Positions 1 through 6,594 of a stretch of 10,317 bases of DNA are shown in pieces. The stretch lies in NCBI GenBank assembly GCA_050252545.1, contig JBFWKS010000142.1:1-10317 (forward strand). The letters are read 5' to 3'. The position numbers were made by a program, and so were the translations under genes. Positions within the stretch are counted from its first letter, which is position 1, and each line of letters begins with the position of its first letter. Origin of the DNA: Patulibacter sp050252545. GTDB taxonomy: Bacteria > Actinomycetota > Thermoleophilia > Solirubrobacterales > Solirubrobacteraceae. A model generated the notes under the pieces. That model ran no database searches, was not told the DNA's origin, and worked only from the letters and a program-made list of their open reading frames with translations.

Positions 1-111
1 CTACCGGCCCACGGCCGCCGCAGGCGGCACCTCACCCGACGTGGGCCGGATTTGACGCGCCAGAACGAGCACGATCCGGCCCACGCCACCGGCGGCCGCG
101 CCGATGGTCAC
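1..111 (-). CDS. Possible 36-residue leader-like peptide
   Basis: This small ORF starts with GTG at 111, and that codon overlaps the TGA stop of the upstream 53-residue ORF (GTGA), the usual sign of translational coupling. It ends with TAG at the window edge. The peptide begins VTIGAAAGGVGRIVLVLARQ and ends AAAVGR. Its first half is weakly hydrophobic and its second half is rich in Pro and Ala. It resembles no family I know. Three complementary 10-base arms able to form alternative hairpins lie inside it, so it may be a leader peptide or simply an open frame over a regulatory RNA. It could also be chance, because open frames are common at this GC content. Confidence 0.3.
   Translation of the reverse strand: MTIGAAAGGVGRIVLVLARQIRPTSGEVPPAAAVGR
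4..85 (-). promoter_or_regulatory. Alternative-hairpin (attenuator-like) region
   Basis: Three exact copies of one 10-base arm occur here: CCGGCCCACG at 4-13 and 76-85, and its complement CGTGGGCCGG at 40-49. The central arm can pair with the right copy (12 bp when extended, 40-51 with 74-85, 22-base loop) or with the left copy (10 bp, enclosing a second hairpin GCCGCC-GCA-GGCGGC at 14-28). The two pairings exclude each other, as in attenuators and riboswitch expression platforms. Any U-tract would lie beyond the left edge. Chance is possible in DNA this rich in GC. Confidence 0.4.
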
Positions 112-269
112 CGCGGCTGGTTGCGGCTCCGCAGGTCGACCGACGCGAGGTAGATCGACGTCTCGACGACCGCGACCGCCACGGCCGGCAGGATCGCGGC
201 CGTGGCCAGCGTGGTCATCGCCGCGCGGCCACCGGCACGGCGCAGGACGGAGGGATCGGGCTGGGGCAT
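108..269 (-). CDS. Small single-pass membrane protein (53 aa), hypothetical
   Basis: The peptide starts MPQPDPSVLRRAGG, has one hydrophobic stretch at about residues 18-42 (TTLATAAILPAVAVAVV is its core) and ends in a polar, Arg-containing tail (LRSRNQPR). The ATG at 269 has a GGAG ribosome binding site seven bases upstream (277-280). An internal ATG at residue 18 would give a 36-residue version without the polar N-terminus. It lies 76 bases downstream of the amidotransferase-like gene, behind three direct repeats that look like a promoter operator, and its stop overlaps the next tiny ORF. I do not recognise a family. Tiny membrane peptides of this kind often accompany transporters, such as KdpF in potassium ATPase operons, but nothing in the sequence itself proves that role. 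Confidence 0.45.
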   Translation of the reverse strand: MPQPDPSVLRRAGGRAAMTTLATAAILPAVAVAVVETSIYLASVDLRSRNQPR

Positions 270-303
270 CGGAGGGCTCCGGGAGGGAACGACGGGACGA
301 CCC

Positions 304-340
304 TGACGGTAGGAGCGTTCCTTGACGGTTCTCTGACGGT
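304..340 (-). promoter_or_regulatory. Direct repeats, candidate response-regulator operator
   Basis: On the minus strand the heptamer ACCGTCA occurs three times, at 334-340, 323-329 and 304-310. The first two are exactly 11 bases apart (ACCGTCAGAGA then ACCGTCAAGGA), one helical turn, which is the usual spacing of half-sites for OmpR/PhoB-family regulators. The third starts 19 bases further on. A possible -10 (TACCGT, 306-311) would place the first two boxes over the -35 region, as in an activated promoter for the 53-residue ORF. The operator role is inferred; the repeats themselves are plain. Confidence 0.45.
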
Positions 341-345
341 TGCGG

Positions 346-1140
346 TCACGACGGGACGGGTGCCGAGCGGACACCGCCCTCCGCCGAGAAGACGTAGACC
401 GTGTCGTCCTCCAGCCGTTGCCACGTGGTCGTGTCGACGCCCGTGGTCGCCACGACGCGCGCACCCGACTCCCGCACCGTGGTCCACAGGACGTTGTACC
501 CGTCGTCGTGCCCGCGGGGCAGCGTCTCGCGGTCGAACCCGCGCTCGGCGAACCGGTGCAGTGGCGGGCGCACCGTCCCCCCGGCGTGGACGACCACGAG
601 GGCACCGTGTGCGATCAGCATCCCGTTGAGGCACGCCTCCGGGTAGAGCGCACGCACCGCGGGGACCCCGCCCGCGACGCGCTGCTCGATCGGGGCGCTC
701 CCGTCCCGGAGCCCGCGTCGGAGCAGGGCGAAGTAGACCTCGCTGTCGGTCGTGCCCCGAAGGGCGCTGCGCTCGTCGTCGCTCAGCTCCGCCACGGCCA
801 GGTCGGGCGGCGCGAGCGCGCCGTTGTGCCCGAACGCCATGCCGTCGGCGACGAACGGCTGCAGGTTCTCGCGGACGACCGCCGCCCCCGCGCTCGCGAA
901 GCGCAGGTACGACAGGCCGACCGTGGCCCGCGGGAGCCGGGCGTCCGACAGTCCCTCCCTCGCCGGATCGAGGCCCGTGCGGGCGGTGACCGACGCGCCG
1001 GGACCGTCACCCGTCCAGGCGTGCCCCCACCCGTCGCGGTGGAGGTCGGCGAGCGCGACGAACGACCCGAGCAGCTCCTCGCCGAGCGCTTCGGCGGGGG
1101 TGAGCGGCGTCCTCGAGACGTAGCCGAGCATGCGCGACAT
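346..1140 (-). CDS. Class II glutamine-amidotransferase-like protein with Cys2 to Ser
   Basis: A 264-residue protein of the GATase-2 (Ntn-hydrolase) fold. It opens MSRMLGYVSRTP, where the family has MCRxLGY. Other family signatures are kept: GWG at 37-39, LRFASAG around Arg80, HNG at 105-107 and TDSE at 131-134, which match the substrate-binding Arg, Asn-Gly and Asp of the glutaminase site. The catalytic N-terminal Cys is Ser2 here, and the His that usually sits two residues before the Arg is Tyr78. Once Met is removed, an N-terminal Ser would be exposed, so the protein may be a Ser-type Ntn hydrolase or an inactive homologue. Ordinary members hydrolyse glutamine or related gamma-glutamyl amides in the cytoplasm. 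The start is set by GAGGAG at 1146-1151, five bases from the ATG. The stop of the upstream gene lies in that site, so the two are probably cotranscribed. Confidence 0.85.
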   Translation of the reverse strand: MSRMLGYVSRTPLTPAEALGEELLGSFVALADLHRDGWGHAWTGDGPGASVTARTGLDPAREGLSDARLPRATVGLSYLRFASAGAAVVRENLQPFVADGMAFGHNGALAPPDLAVAELSDDERSALRGTTDSEVYFALLRRGLRDGSAPIEQRVAGGVPAVRALYPEACLNGMLIAHGALVVVHAGGTVRPPLHRFAERGFDRETLPRGHDDGYNVLWTTVRESGARVVATTGVDTTTWQRLEDDTVYVFSAEGGVRSAPVPS

Positions 1141-1149
1141 GCGAGCTCC

Positions 1150-1647
1150 TCAATGGATCCAACAGTTCGATCTCCGGATCCTACTGAGCGGCCCCGGTAC
1201 GTACCGCGCGTCGCCAACCGTATCCGGTCTCTCACCCTGTACATCCATCCGGCAGCGCCCCTTCGGGCACCACAGATCAGATGTCACCGCTACGTGCAGC
1301 AGCCCCCCGAGTCGCTGCCGTTGTGGCACGTTCACGGACGGCGGGGTCGTAGACGATCCCAGGCGTCGTAGCCGCACGTCTCGCCCCGGGCGTTGCGCTT
1401 TGGCCTGGACCCCGAACTGACAACCATCACGGGGTCCAGGCCAGCTTCCCGGCTGCGGGACGGGGGTCGTGGCCGTATCCGCGCTGGCGGGCGCGGGCCA
1501 GACGGCGCTCGCTCGCACGTCTTCGGCTACAGCGGTCGTGGTCGCATCGGTCCCACCCGCCGCGCTCAGCAGCGTCGCGAGCAACAGGCCCACAACGTGC
1601 CAACGCAAGCGCGCGCGCCTGCTGGCTGGCAGCATCGTTGCTCTCAC
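1150..1647 (-). CDS. Predicted secreted protein (165 aa), unknown function
   Basis: The GTG start at 1647 overlaps the stop of the immunity-like gene (GTGA); an ATG at 1635 is the alternative. The N-terminus is a good signal peptide: Arg-rich residues 1-16, hydrophobic core VVGLLLATLLSAA at 18-30, and possible cleavage after AVA at 39-41. The mature part is short and holds Cys76, Cys127, Cys132 and Cys162, including a WCPKGRC segment, which could form disulfides. I recognise no domain. The 3' half contains a perfect 14-bp inverted repeat and has mixed codon use, so that half is less certain. The TGA at 1150 falls inside the ribosome binding site of the next gene. Its place directly after a toxin/immunity pair suggests a periplasmic or exported accessory factor, or a second immunity protein. 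This is inference. Confidence 0.5.
   Translation of the reverse strand: MRATMLPASRRARLRWHVVGLLLATLLSAAGGTDATTTAVAEDVRASAVWPAPASADTATTPVPQPGSWPGPRDGCQFGVQAKAQRPGRDVRLRRLGSSTTPPSVNVPQRQRLGGLLHVAVTSDLWCPKGRCRMDVQGERPDTVGDARYVPGPLSRIRRSNCWIH
1401..1443. repeat. Perfect 14-bp inverted repeat (hairpin)
   Basis: TGGCCTGGACCCCG at 1401-1414 is followed by a 15-base loop and its exact complement CGGGGTCCAGGCCA at 1430-1443. It lies within the secreted-protein frame. No T-run follows on either strand, so it is not a textbook intrinsic terminator. It could still pause or attenuate transcription of the toxin operon, bind a protein, or mark an old insertion. Confidence 0.7.
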
Positions 1648-2114
1648 GCGCCGGGCTCCAACGCGACGGTGACGACGAGATCGTCGAACGTTGGAGCGTT
1701 GAAGCCATCACTGCATCGAAGCACCGTCGTGCCCGGCTGCTCCGCTTCGAGAAGAATCCCCGCGTCGCCGATCCAGCCTTGCATGGTGCCTGCCGGATCG
1801 AGCCACACATTCCAGAGTCGTAGCGACACGGGCTTCCCCGACTTCTGGGGCCGAACCTCTGCGGTCACGGTCGGCGGCGCGGAATCGGACCATAGGACGA
1901 CGTCATCCACGAGTTGCTCGTTGATCCCGAGCTTCCCGCCACGCGCCTTCAAGCGAACGCCTTGGGGTCGAGAAGATCCGACCTCAAGGTGAATCCGCAG
2001 CGTCGCAGGCTCGGTGATCGGCGGGAACTCGAACATCATGTGAACAAGCTGACCATCGACTTCGACCGGCGCGCCTTCGGCTGCGAGGAACCGATCTTCC
2101 AGACGAGTAGGCAT
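1644..2114 (-). CDS. Candidate immunity protein to the RHS nuclease toxin (156 aa)
   Basis: A soluble 156-residue protein beginning MPTRLEDRFLAAEGAPVEVD and ending VVTVALEPGA, with no signal peptide or membrane segment. Alternating hydrophobic and polar stretches (for example ATLRIHLEVG, PVSLRLWNVWLD) suggest a beta-rich fold. I do not recognise its family. The immunity call rests on position: its ATG overlaps the toxin stop (TGATG), the standard place for the cognate immunity gene in RHS and other polymorphic toxin loci, and its size fits. Immunity proteins neutralise the toxin domain in the producing cell by direct binding. A sampled line of this gene is about 62% GC against about 73% in priA, consistent with transfer. 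Its own stop overlaps the next gene (GTGA). Confidence 0.7.
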   Translation of the reverse strand: MPTRLEDRFLAAEGAPVEVDGQLVHMMFEFPPITEPATLRIHLEVGSSRPQGVRLKARGGKLGINEQLVDDVVLWSDSAPPTVTAEVRPQKSGKPVSLRLWNVWLDPAGTMQGWIGDAGILLEAEQPGTTVLRCSDGFNAPTFDDLVVTVALEPGA

Positions 2115-4126
2115 CAGTACCCCGGACGGCGGTAGGGGTCGACCGCCGCGTGGTCCTGAGGCCACCGCGGGACGAGGTTTCGGCCGCCGGCTCGCGCCGG
2201 GACCGGCTCGTGACTGAGTTCCATTGACTCCATGCCGCCCTTGTCGGCGTTGTACCGCTGCGGCGCACGACCGGATCGCATCCGCGCAAGGTTCGCGTCG
2301 CTCCATTGACCCGCTTGCGCAGGGTCGTCGGCCGCGTTTTTCCAGTAACGACCCCGTACGGTCGACCACGCCGGAGCATTGCCCGCGTCGTCCCCGCGCG
2401 ACCAGCCGCGGGATACGGGCTTTGCGGCTGTGGCGTTGCGTGTGCCCGCAGGCGCCTGTCGTCGGTGGAGTCTGCTGACCCCGGCATCCAGCAGGACGTC
2501 CGCGGCGCACTCGATCGACGGATTGCTCGCGCAGGTGGCGGTGCGGATGCCGATCTCGACGCGCTCGGCGGTGCGGTAGAGCTTGTCGATGCGGGAGAGA
2601 TCCCCGCCACGACCGCTCGTGCCCGCACGACCAAGACCACTGGTCGGCTTCGGTGTCGGCGGCTTCGGCCTGGGCCTGGCGACCCGACGGACCGTGTCGC
2701 GCACCGCACCGGTTCCGGCACGCGCGACGGTCGAGGAGCCCGCCGCACCGCCCGTGCTCGTGCTCGTGCCGGCAGGAGTCCTCGGTGTGGGCTTGCCCGG
2801 CGACCGTCCGGCCGCACGACCGATCTGCCCACCGGCACGCCCCACATCGCCGATCCCCTTGCGCAACCCTGCGCCAGGACCACGCCCCGCCGAGCCCGCC
2901 GCACCCCCAGCCGCCCGGCCACCACCCTTGCCACCCTGCTTGCCACGACCCAGCGCACGACCGCAGTACTTCTTACAGACCTGCACCGCCGCACGGATCA
3001 GGAAGCCCCAGTGCCCATCGACCTCGACCCTGCTCGACGGGTTCCCCGCCGTGAACGCATACCGCGACGCCGTCAACGGATCGGTGCCCAGCGCCAGATC
3101 CGCGGCCGGGTCGGCGTAGCGGTCCTCCTGCAGGAACCGGCCCTGGTCCGGCCGGTACGTCCGGGCCTGCATGTCATACAGACCGGTCTCCGGATCGTTG
3201 TAGAACCCTTGGAACCGAAACGGATTGCCCGGCGCATCCCCGGACAACTGGCCCTCGCGACGTCCCACCGGTGCCCCGTACGGGTCGGTCTGGTACCGAT
3301 CGTTCCCGGCGGCCACCCCGGTGCTCGCCGAGTCCAACCCGACGACCGAACCCTGCCCATCGGTCTCAAACGCCCGATAGCGCGGCTCATCACCGGGACC
3401 GGTGCCGGACGGATCACGGTCCATCCCCAAACGTTCGGCGTTCGAGCCGTAGTCGTAGAGATTGACCCCATCCAACCGGCTCTCACGCGAGACCTGCTCG
3501 GTCATCCCGACATACGAGAGGTCCATCGCCCGGACCCCGTCCCCACCATCGGCCTGACGCGTACACGCCCTGCGCGCACGATCGAACCGCTCGTCGTCGT
3601 CCGGGCCACCCGACGGATCATCAGCCGTCGGAAGACCCGCAACATGCCTCGTGCGCCGATCCAACGCGTCATAGCAATACGCCCGCGACCCATCCAGCTC
3701 AGGGTCCTCGTCCTCCGCCGTCGGATCGGGCCGCTTGGCCCCGGCCAGGAGCCGCTCGAACGTGTCGTAGGTGTACTGGACCTGGGTCTTCCACCCGGTC
3801 CCAGTCGGCCCGTCGGTACCGCAGGCGTAGTCGTCGAACTCCTGCCCCGACGTGAGCTTGCGCTGCACCGAACGGGTCTGCGACCCGAACAGGTTGTAGA
3901 GATGACACTCCACCTCCCGCACCGTCGACGAACCCCCAGCACCGGTCGCGGTCGCGGTGCGGGTGCTCTTGCGTAGCTGGTCGCCCCAGAACTCGCCCTG
4001 GGTGGTCGTGATCTGGCTGACCTGGCCGTCGCCGCCCGCCACAGAGACCGACAACCCCAAGACCACCGCCACGAAGAACGCGACGCACACCGCGAGCCCG
4101 GCACGGCCGAGCAGCGAGCCGTTCAT
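2114..4126 (-). CDS. Compact RHS-family polymorphic toxin with C-terminal HNH-like nuclease domain
   Basis: A 670-residue protein. Order: hydrophobic signal or anchor segment at 6-32; YD/RHS-type strands from about 115 (QYTYDTFERLL, YCYDALDRRTRHV); the conserved RHS core end at about 300-375 (FRFQGFYNDPETGLYDMQAR, then GRFLQEDRYADP and SRYAFTAGNP); a Gly/Ala/Arg then Pro/Thr-rich linker at about 390-510; a C-terminal toxin at about 575-670. The toxin carries RYWKN, APQRYN, MELSHEPVPARAGG and a final QDHAAVDPYRRPG, a spacing typical of HNH/EndoVII nucleases, with His639 and His659 as candidate catalytic or metal residues. RHS proteins deliver such tips into rival cells, so DNA or RNA cleavage is the likely effect. 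The start is the ATG at 4126, with GGGAGG twelve bases upstream; a TTG at 4159 is also possible. Known RHS proteins are usually over 1,000 residues, so this one is either a naturally short form or has lost its N-terminal shell. The next gene is the likely immunity protein. Confidence 0.85.
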   Translation of the reverse strand: MNGSLLGRAGLAVCVAFFVAVVLGLSVSVAGGDGQVSQITTTQGEFWGDQLRKSTRTATATGAGGSSTVREVECHLYNLFGSQTRSVQRKLTSGQEFDDYACGTDGPTGTGWKTQVQYTYDTFERLLAGAKRPDPTAEDEDPELDGSRAYCYDALDRRTRHVAGLPTADDPSGGPDDDERFDRARRACTRQADGGDGVRAMDLSYVGMTEQVSRESRLDGVNLYDYGSNAERLGMDRDPSGTGPGDEPRYRAFETDGQGSVVGLDSASTGVAAGNDRYQTDPYGAPVGRREGQLSGDAPGNPFRFQGFYNDPETGLYDMQARTYRPDQGRFLQEDRYADPAADLALGTDPLTASRYAFTAGNPSSRVEVDGHWGFLIRAAVQVCKKYCGRALGRGKQGGKGGGRAAGGAAGSAGRGPGAGLRKGIGDVGRAGGQIGRAAGRSPGKPTPRTPAGTSTSTGGAAGSSTVARAGTGAVRDTVRRVARPRPKPPTPKPTSGLGRAGTSGRGGDLSRIDKLYRTAERVEIGIRTATCASNPSIECAADVLLDAGVSRLHRRQAPAGTRNATAAKPVSRGWSRGDDAGNAPAWSTVRGRYWKNAADDPAQAGQWSDANLARMRSGRAPQRYNADKGGMESMELSHEPVPARAGGRNLVPRWPQDHAAVDPYRRPGY

Positions 4127-4180
4127 ACCGTCAGGCACCCTCCCACCCCAACGCCACAACCGTCAAGCACAACCACCCGA

Positions 4181-4205
4181 ACGCCTGGGTCGCGCCAGGG
4201 GGCGT
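4181..4205 (-). terminator. Weak hairpin after priA
   Basis: CCTGG (4184-4188) and CCAGG (4195-4199) pair around a six-base loop, and ACG/CGT (4181-4183 with 4203-4205) extends the stem across a three-base bulge. It follows the priA stop directly on the minus strand. There is no U-run, so termination is only possible. The 79-base gap to the RHS gene shows no clear promoter, so read-through from priA cannot be excluded. Confidence 0.3.
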
Positions 4206-6485
4206 TCACCGCGGATCGACCTCGACCACCAGCACGACCCCGCGGTGCTCCGGCCGGCCGACGATCTGGTCGACCGCGCCGCGGACCGCGTCGACCGCCG
4301 CCCGTCGCCGCGGACCGCGCAGCTCGAGCGTGCGGCGGTAGCGGCCCTGGCGCCGGAAGATCGCCGCCGGTCCCAGGGTGTCCCGCGGCATCTGCAGGCG
4401 CAGGTCCATCGCGGTCCGGTCGGCGCGGCGCTCGTCCTCGTGCTCGCAGGTCACCCGCACCAGCGTCGAGAACGGCGGATAGCCGTGTGCGCGGCGGCGC
4501 TCCAGTTCCTCGACGAGGAACGCGTCGGCGTCGTGGTTGGCCGCATGACGCAACGCCCGCTCCTGCGGGGCCCGCGTCTGGACCATCACCCGTCCGATCG
4601 CGTCCCGGTCACCCCCGCGGCCCGCGCGACCGGCGAGCTGCGCGACGAGCTGGAAGGTGCGCTCCTGCCCACGGAAGTCGGGGAACCGCAGCGTCGCGTC
4701 GGCGTCGACCACCACGCCCAGCTCCACGTCGGCGAAGTCGTGGCCCTTGGCGATCATCTGCGTCCCGACGAGGATGCCCTCCTCGGCCCGGCCGAACCGG
4801 TCCAGCACCCCGGCCCGATCGGTGACGTCGGCGTCCAGCCGGAAGACGTGACCGGGCAGCTGCTCCGCCAGCTGCGCGGTCCCGAGCCCGTGATGGCCGA
4901 TCGACACCGACGCGCACTCCGGGCACGCGGTCGGTGGACGCTCGCGGTGCCCGCAGTGGTGGCAGCGCAGCGTGCCGCCCGGGGCCAGCGGCGTGAACCC
5001 CAGCCGCACGGACGCGTCGTCGGTCGCATCCGGATCCCGCCGTCCGCCGTGCAGCACGAGCGACACGTCGCAGTTGGGGCACTCCCACGCATGGCCGCAG
5101 TCGGCGCACTCCAGGCTCGTCGCCCACCCCCGGCGGTTGAGCAGCACGATCGCCTTGCGGGCGTCGACGAGCGCCCGGTGGACGTCGGCGTGCAACACGG
5201 TGCGGCTGCGACGCATGTCGATCAGCTCGACCGGCGGCAGCTCGCGGCCGTCGGCCCGCCGCGGCAGCTCGATCCGCTCCAGCGCCGCCCACGACTCCGG
5301 TCGCGGGGTGGCCGACCCGACGAGCAACGTCGCCCCGTCGGCGGTCGCGCGCCAGGCGGCCACGCGGCGAGCGTCGTAGCGGGGGTCGCCGTCGTGCTTG
5401 AACGCCGGGTCGTGCTCCTCGTCGACGATCACCAGGCCCAGGTCGCGCAGCGGCGCGAACACCGCCGACATCGGGCCGACGCAGACGCGCGCCTCACCAC
5501 CGTGCAGCCGCCACCACTCGTCGCGCCGCTCCCCCCGCGACAGACCGGAGTGCAGCACCGCGACCGTCTCCCCCAGCCGGCGCCGGAACCGGGCGACGGT
5601 CTGCGGGGTCAGCGCGATCTCGGGGACGAGGACGAGGACCGTGCGCCCGGCGTCGAGGACGCGGCGCGCGGCCTGCAGATAGACCTCGGTCTTGCCCGAT
5701 CCGGTGACGCCGTGCAGCAGCAGCCGGGCCCCTTCGGGGGCGGACGCCAGCCGGTCGATGGCCGCCTGCTGGTCGGCGTTGAGCGCCGGCGGGCCGGTGT
5801 CCGCGACCCCCACGTCGACGTGGTCGGGCCGACGGGGACGCGACCGGGCCTCGATCCGCACCAGGCCACGGGCCTCGAGCCGCCGCAGCGCGGCGGTGTC
5901 GGACCCGGTCCAGTCGGGCAGGCGGTCCAGCAGCGCCCGCTGGTTGGGGGTCAGGCGCACGCCGGCCCAGGGGTCGGCTCCCACGCCGCCCGGCCCGTGG
6001 AGTGCGCCGCCGGTCCCGGACCCGTCCTCCGTGTCCCCCTCATCGGTGTCCGCGTCCCCCCGGCCGGTGTCGGGGTCGACCGTGCCCCTTGCGTCGGCGA
6101 CGGGCACCACCGGATCGGCCCACAACCTCGTGCGCTCGCCGACGCCGTCGGGGGGCAGCAGCAGCTCCAGGCAGCGGGCGCGGGTCGAGACGATGTCGTC
6201 GGCCATCCACAGCGCCAGCCGGACGAGCTCGGGGGCGATCCGCACGTCGAGCACGCGGATCGGGGCCTTCAGGCGGTGCTCGGACGTGTCGGCCAAGCCG
6301 GTCACCACCGCGCGCAAGCGCTGGCGCCCGAAGGGCACCTCGACGACGCTGCCGACATCGACCCCGTCCGGCCGGGCGTAGTCGAACGGTCCGCGGACGG
6401 CGCGCGCGGTGACCAGCGGCTCGACCTGGATGACGGACGGCACCGACGAGGCGGACGTCGGGTCCGATGGGGCGGGCACGGTCAC
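4206..6485 (-). CDS. priA: Primosomal protein N' (PriA), replication-restart helicase
   Basis: PriA loads the replicative helicase at stalled forks and unwinds DNA 3'-5' using ATP. Numbered from the GTG at 6485 (759 aa): N-terminal 3'BD-like domain (QVEPLVTARAVRGPFDYARP, about 20-40), Walker A GVTGSGKT at 259-266, DEEH at 355-358, GTQMIAKGHDF at 574-584, and QLAGRAGR at 616-623. All eight zinc-binding Cys are present, in four CxxC pairs at 460-524. Two expansions stand out: an acidic Asp/Gly-rich linker at about 130-175, and some 18 extra residues between the second and third zinc pairs. The start is uncertain: an ATG at 6596 would overlap the divergent gene's start and add a tail unlike the family, while GTGs at 6485, 6479 or 6443 fit better. 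None has a strong ribosome binding site. Confidence 0.95.
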   Translation of the reverse strand: MTVPAPSDPTSASSVPSVIQVEPLVTARAVRGPFDYARPDGVDVGSVVEVPFGRQRLRAVVTGLADTSEHRLKAPIRVLDVRIAPELVRLALWMADDIVSTRARCLELLLPPDGVGERTRLWADPVVPVADARGTVDPDTGRGDADTDEGDTEDGSGTGGALHGPGGVGADPWAGVRLTPNQRALLDRLPDWTGSDTAALRRLEARGLVRIEARSRPRRPDHVDVGVADTGPPALNADQQAAIDRLASAPEGARLLLHGVTGSGKTEVYLQAARRVLDAGRTVLVLVPEIALTPQTVARFRRRLGETVAVLHSGLSRGERRDEWWRLHGGEARVCVGPMSAVFAPLRDLGLVIVDEEHDPAFKHDGDPRYDARRVAAWRATADGATLLVGSATPRPESWAALERIELPRRADGRELPPVELIDMRRSRTVLHADVHRALVDARKAIVLLNRRGWATSLECADCGHAWECPNCDVSLVLHGGRRDPDATDDASVRLGFTPLAPGGTLRCHHCGHRERPPTACPECASVSIGHHGLGTAQLAEQLPGHVFRLDADVTDRAGVLDRFGRAEEGILVGTQMIAKGHDFADVELGVVVDADATLRFPDFRGQERTFQLVAQLAGRAGRGGDRDAIGRVMVQTRAPQERALRHAANHDADAFLVEELERRRAHGYPPFSTLVRVTCEHEDERRADRTAMDLRLQMPRDTLGPAAIFRRQGRYRRTLELRGPRRRAAVDAVRGAVDQIVGRPEHRGVVLVVEVDPR

Positions 6486-6581
6486 GAACCGGGGATGGTC
6501 GCAGCCCTCCCGGCCGCGTGGCCCGTCCCGGATCCGGTCGGCGGACGACCGACGCTTCTCCGCTCGCGCCGCCGGGCGGAG

Positions 6582-6587
6582 TATCTT
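6582..6587 (+). promoter_or_regulatory. Candidate -10 box for leaderless transcription
   Basis: TATCTT ends seven bases before the ATG at 6595, which places transcription start at or next to the A of the start codon. The only purine-rich stretch (GGAG, 6578-6581) is 13 bases from the ATG, too far for a good ribosome binding site. Leaderless mRNAs are common in actinobacteria. I see no convincing -35. Confidence 0.4.
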
Positions 6588-6594
6588 CGCGCGC

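Noticed and set aside
340..1371. 343-codon plus-strand open frame over the amidotransferase-like gene
   Set aside because: The minus strand carries the GATase-2 motifs and a good ribosome binding site; the plus frame has neither.
2114..2510. Upstream extension of the immunity-like frame to 288 residues
   Set aside because: The extension overlaps the toxin domain in another frame and is Arg/Gly-rich. The ATG overlapping the toxin stop is the natural start.
2306..3976. 556-codon plus-strand open frame opposite the RHS gene
   Set aside because: The RHS core motifs on the minus strand fix the coding frame, and the opposite frame has no coherent domain.
4127..4205. TTGACG at 4161-4166 (minus) as a -35 for the RHS gene
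   Set aside because: No -10 lies at suitable spacing; the bases there are G-rich. It may be chance.
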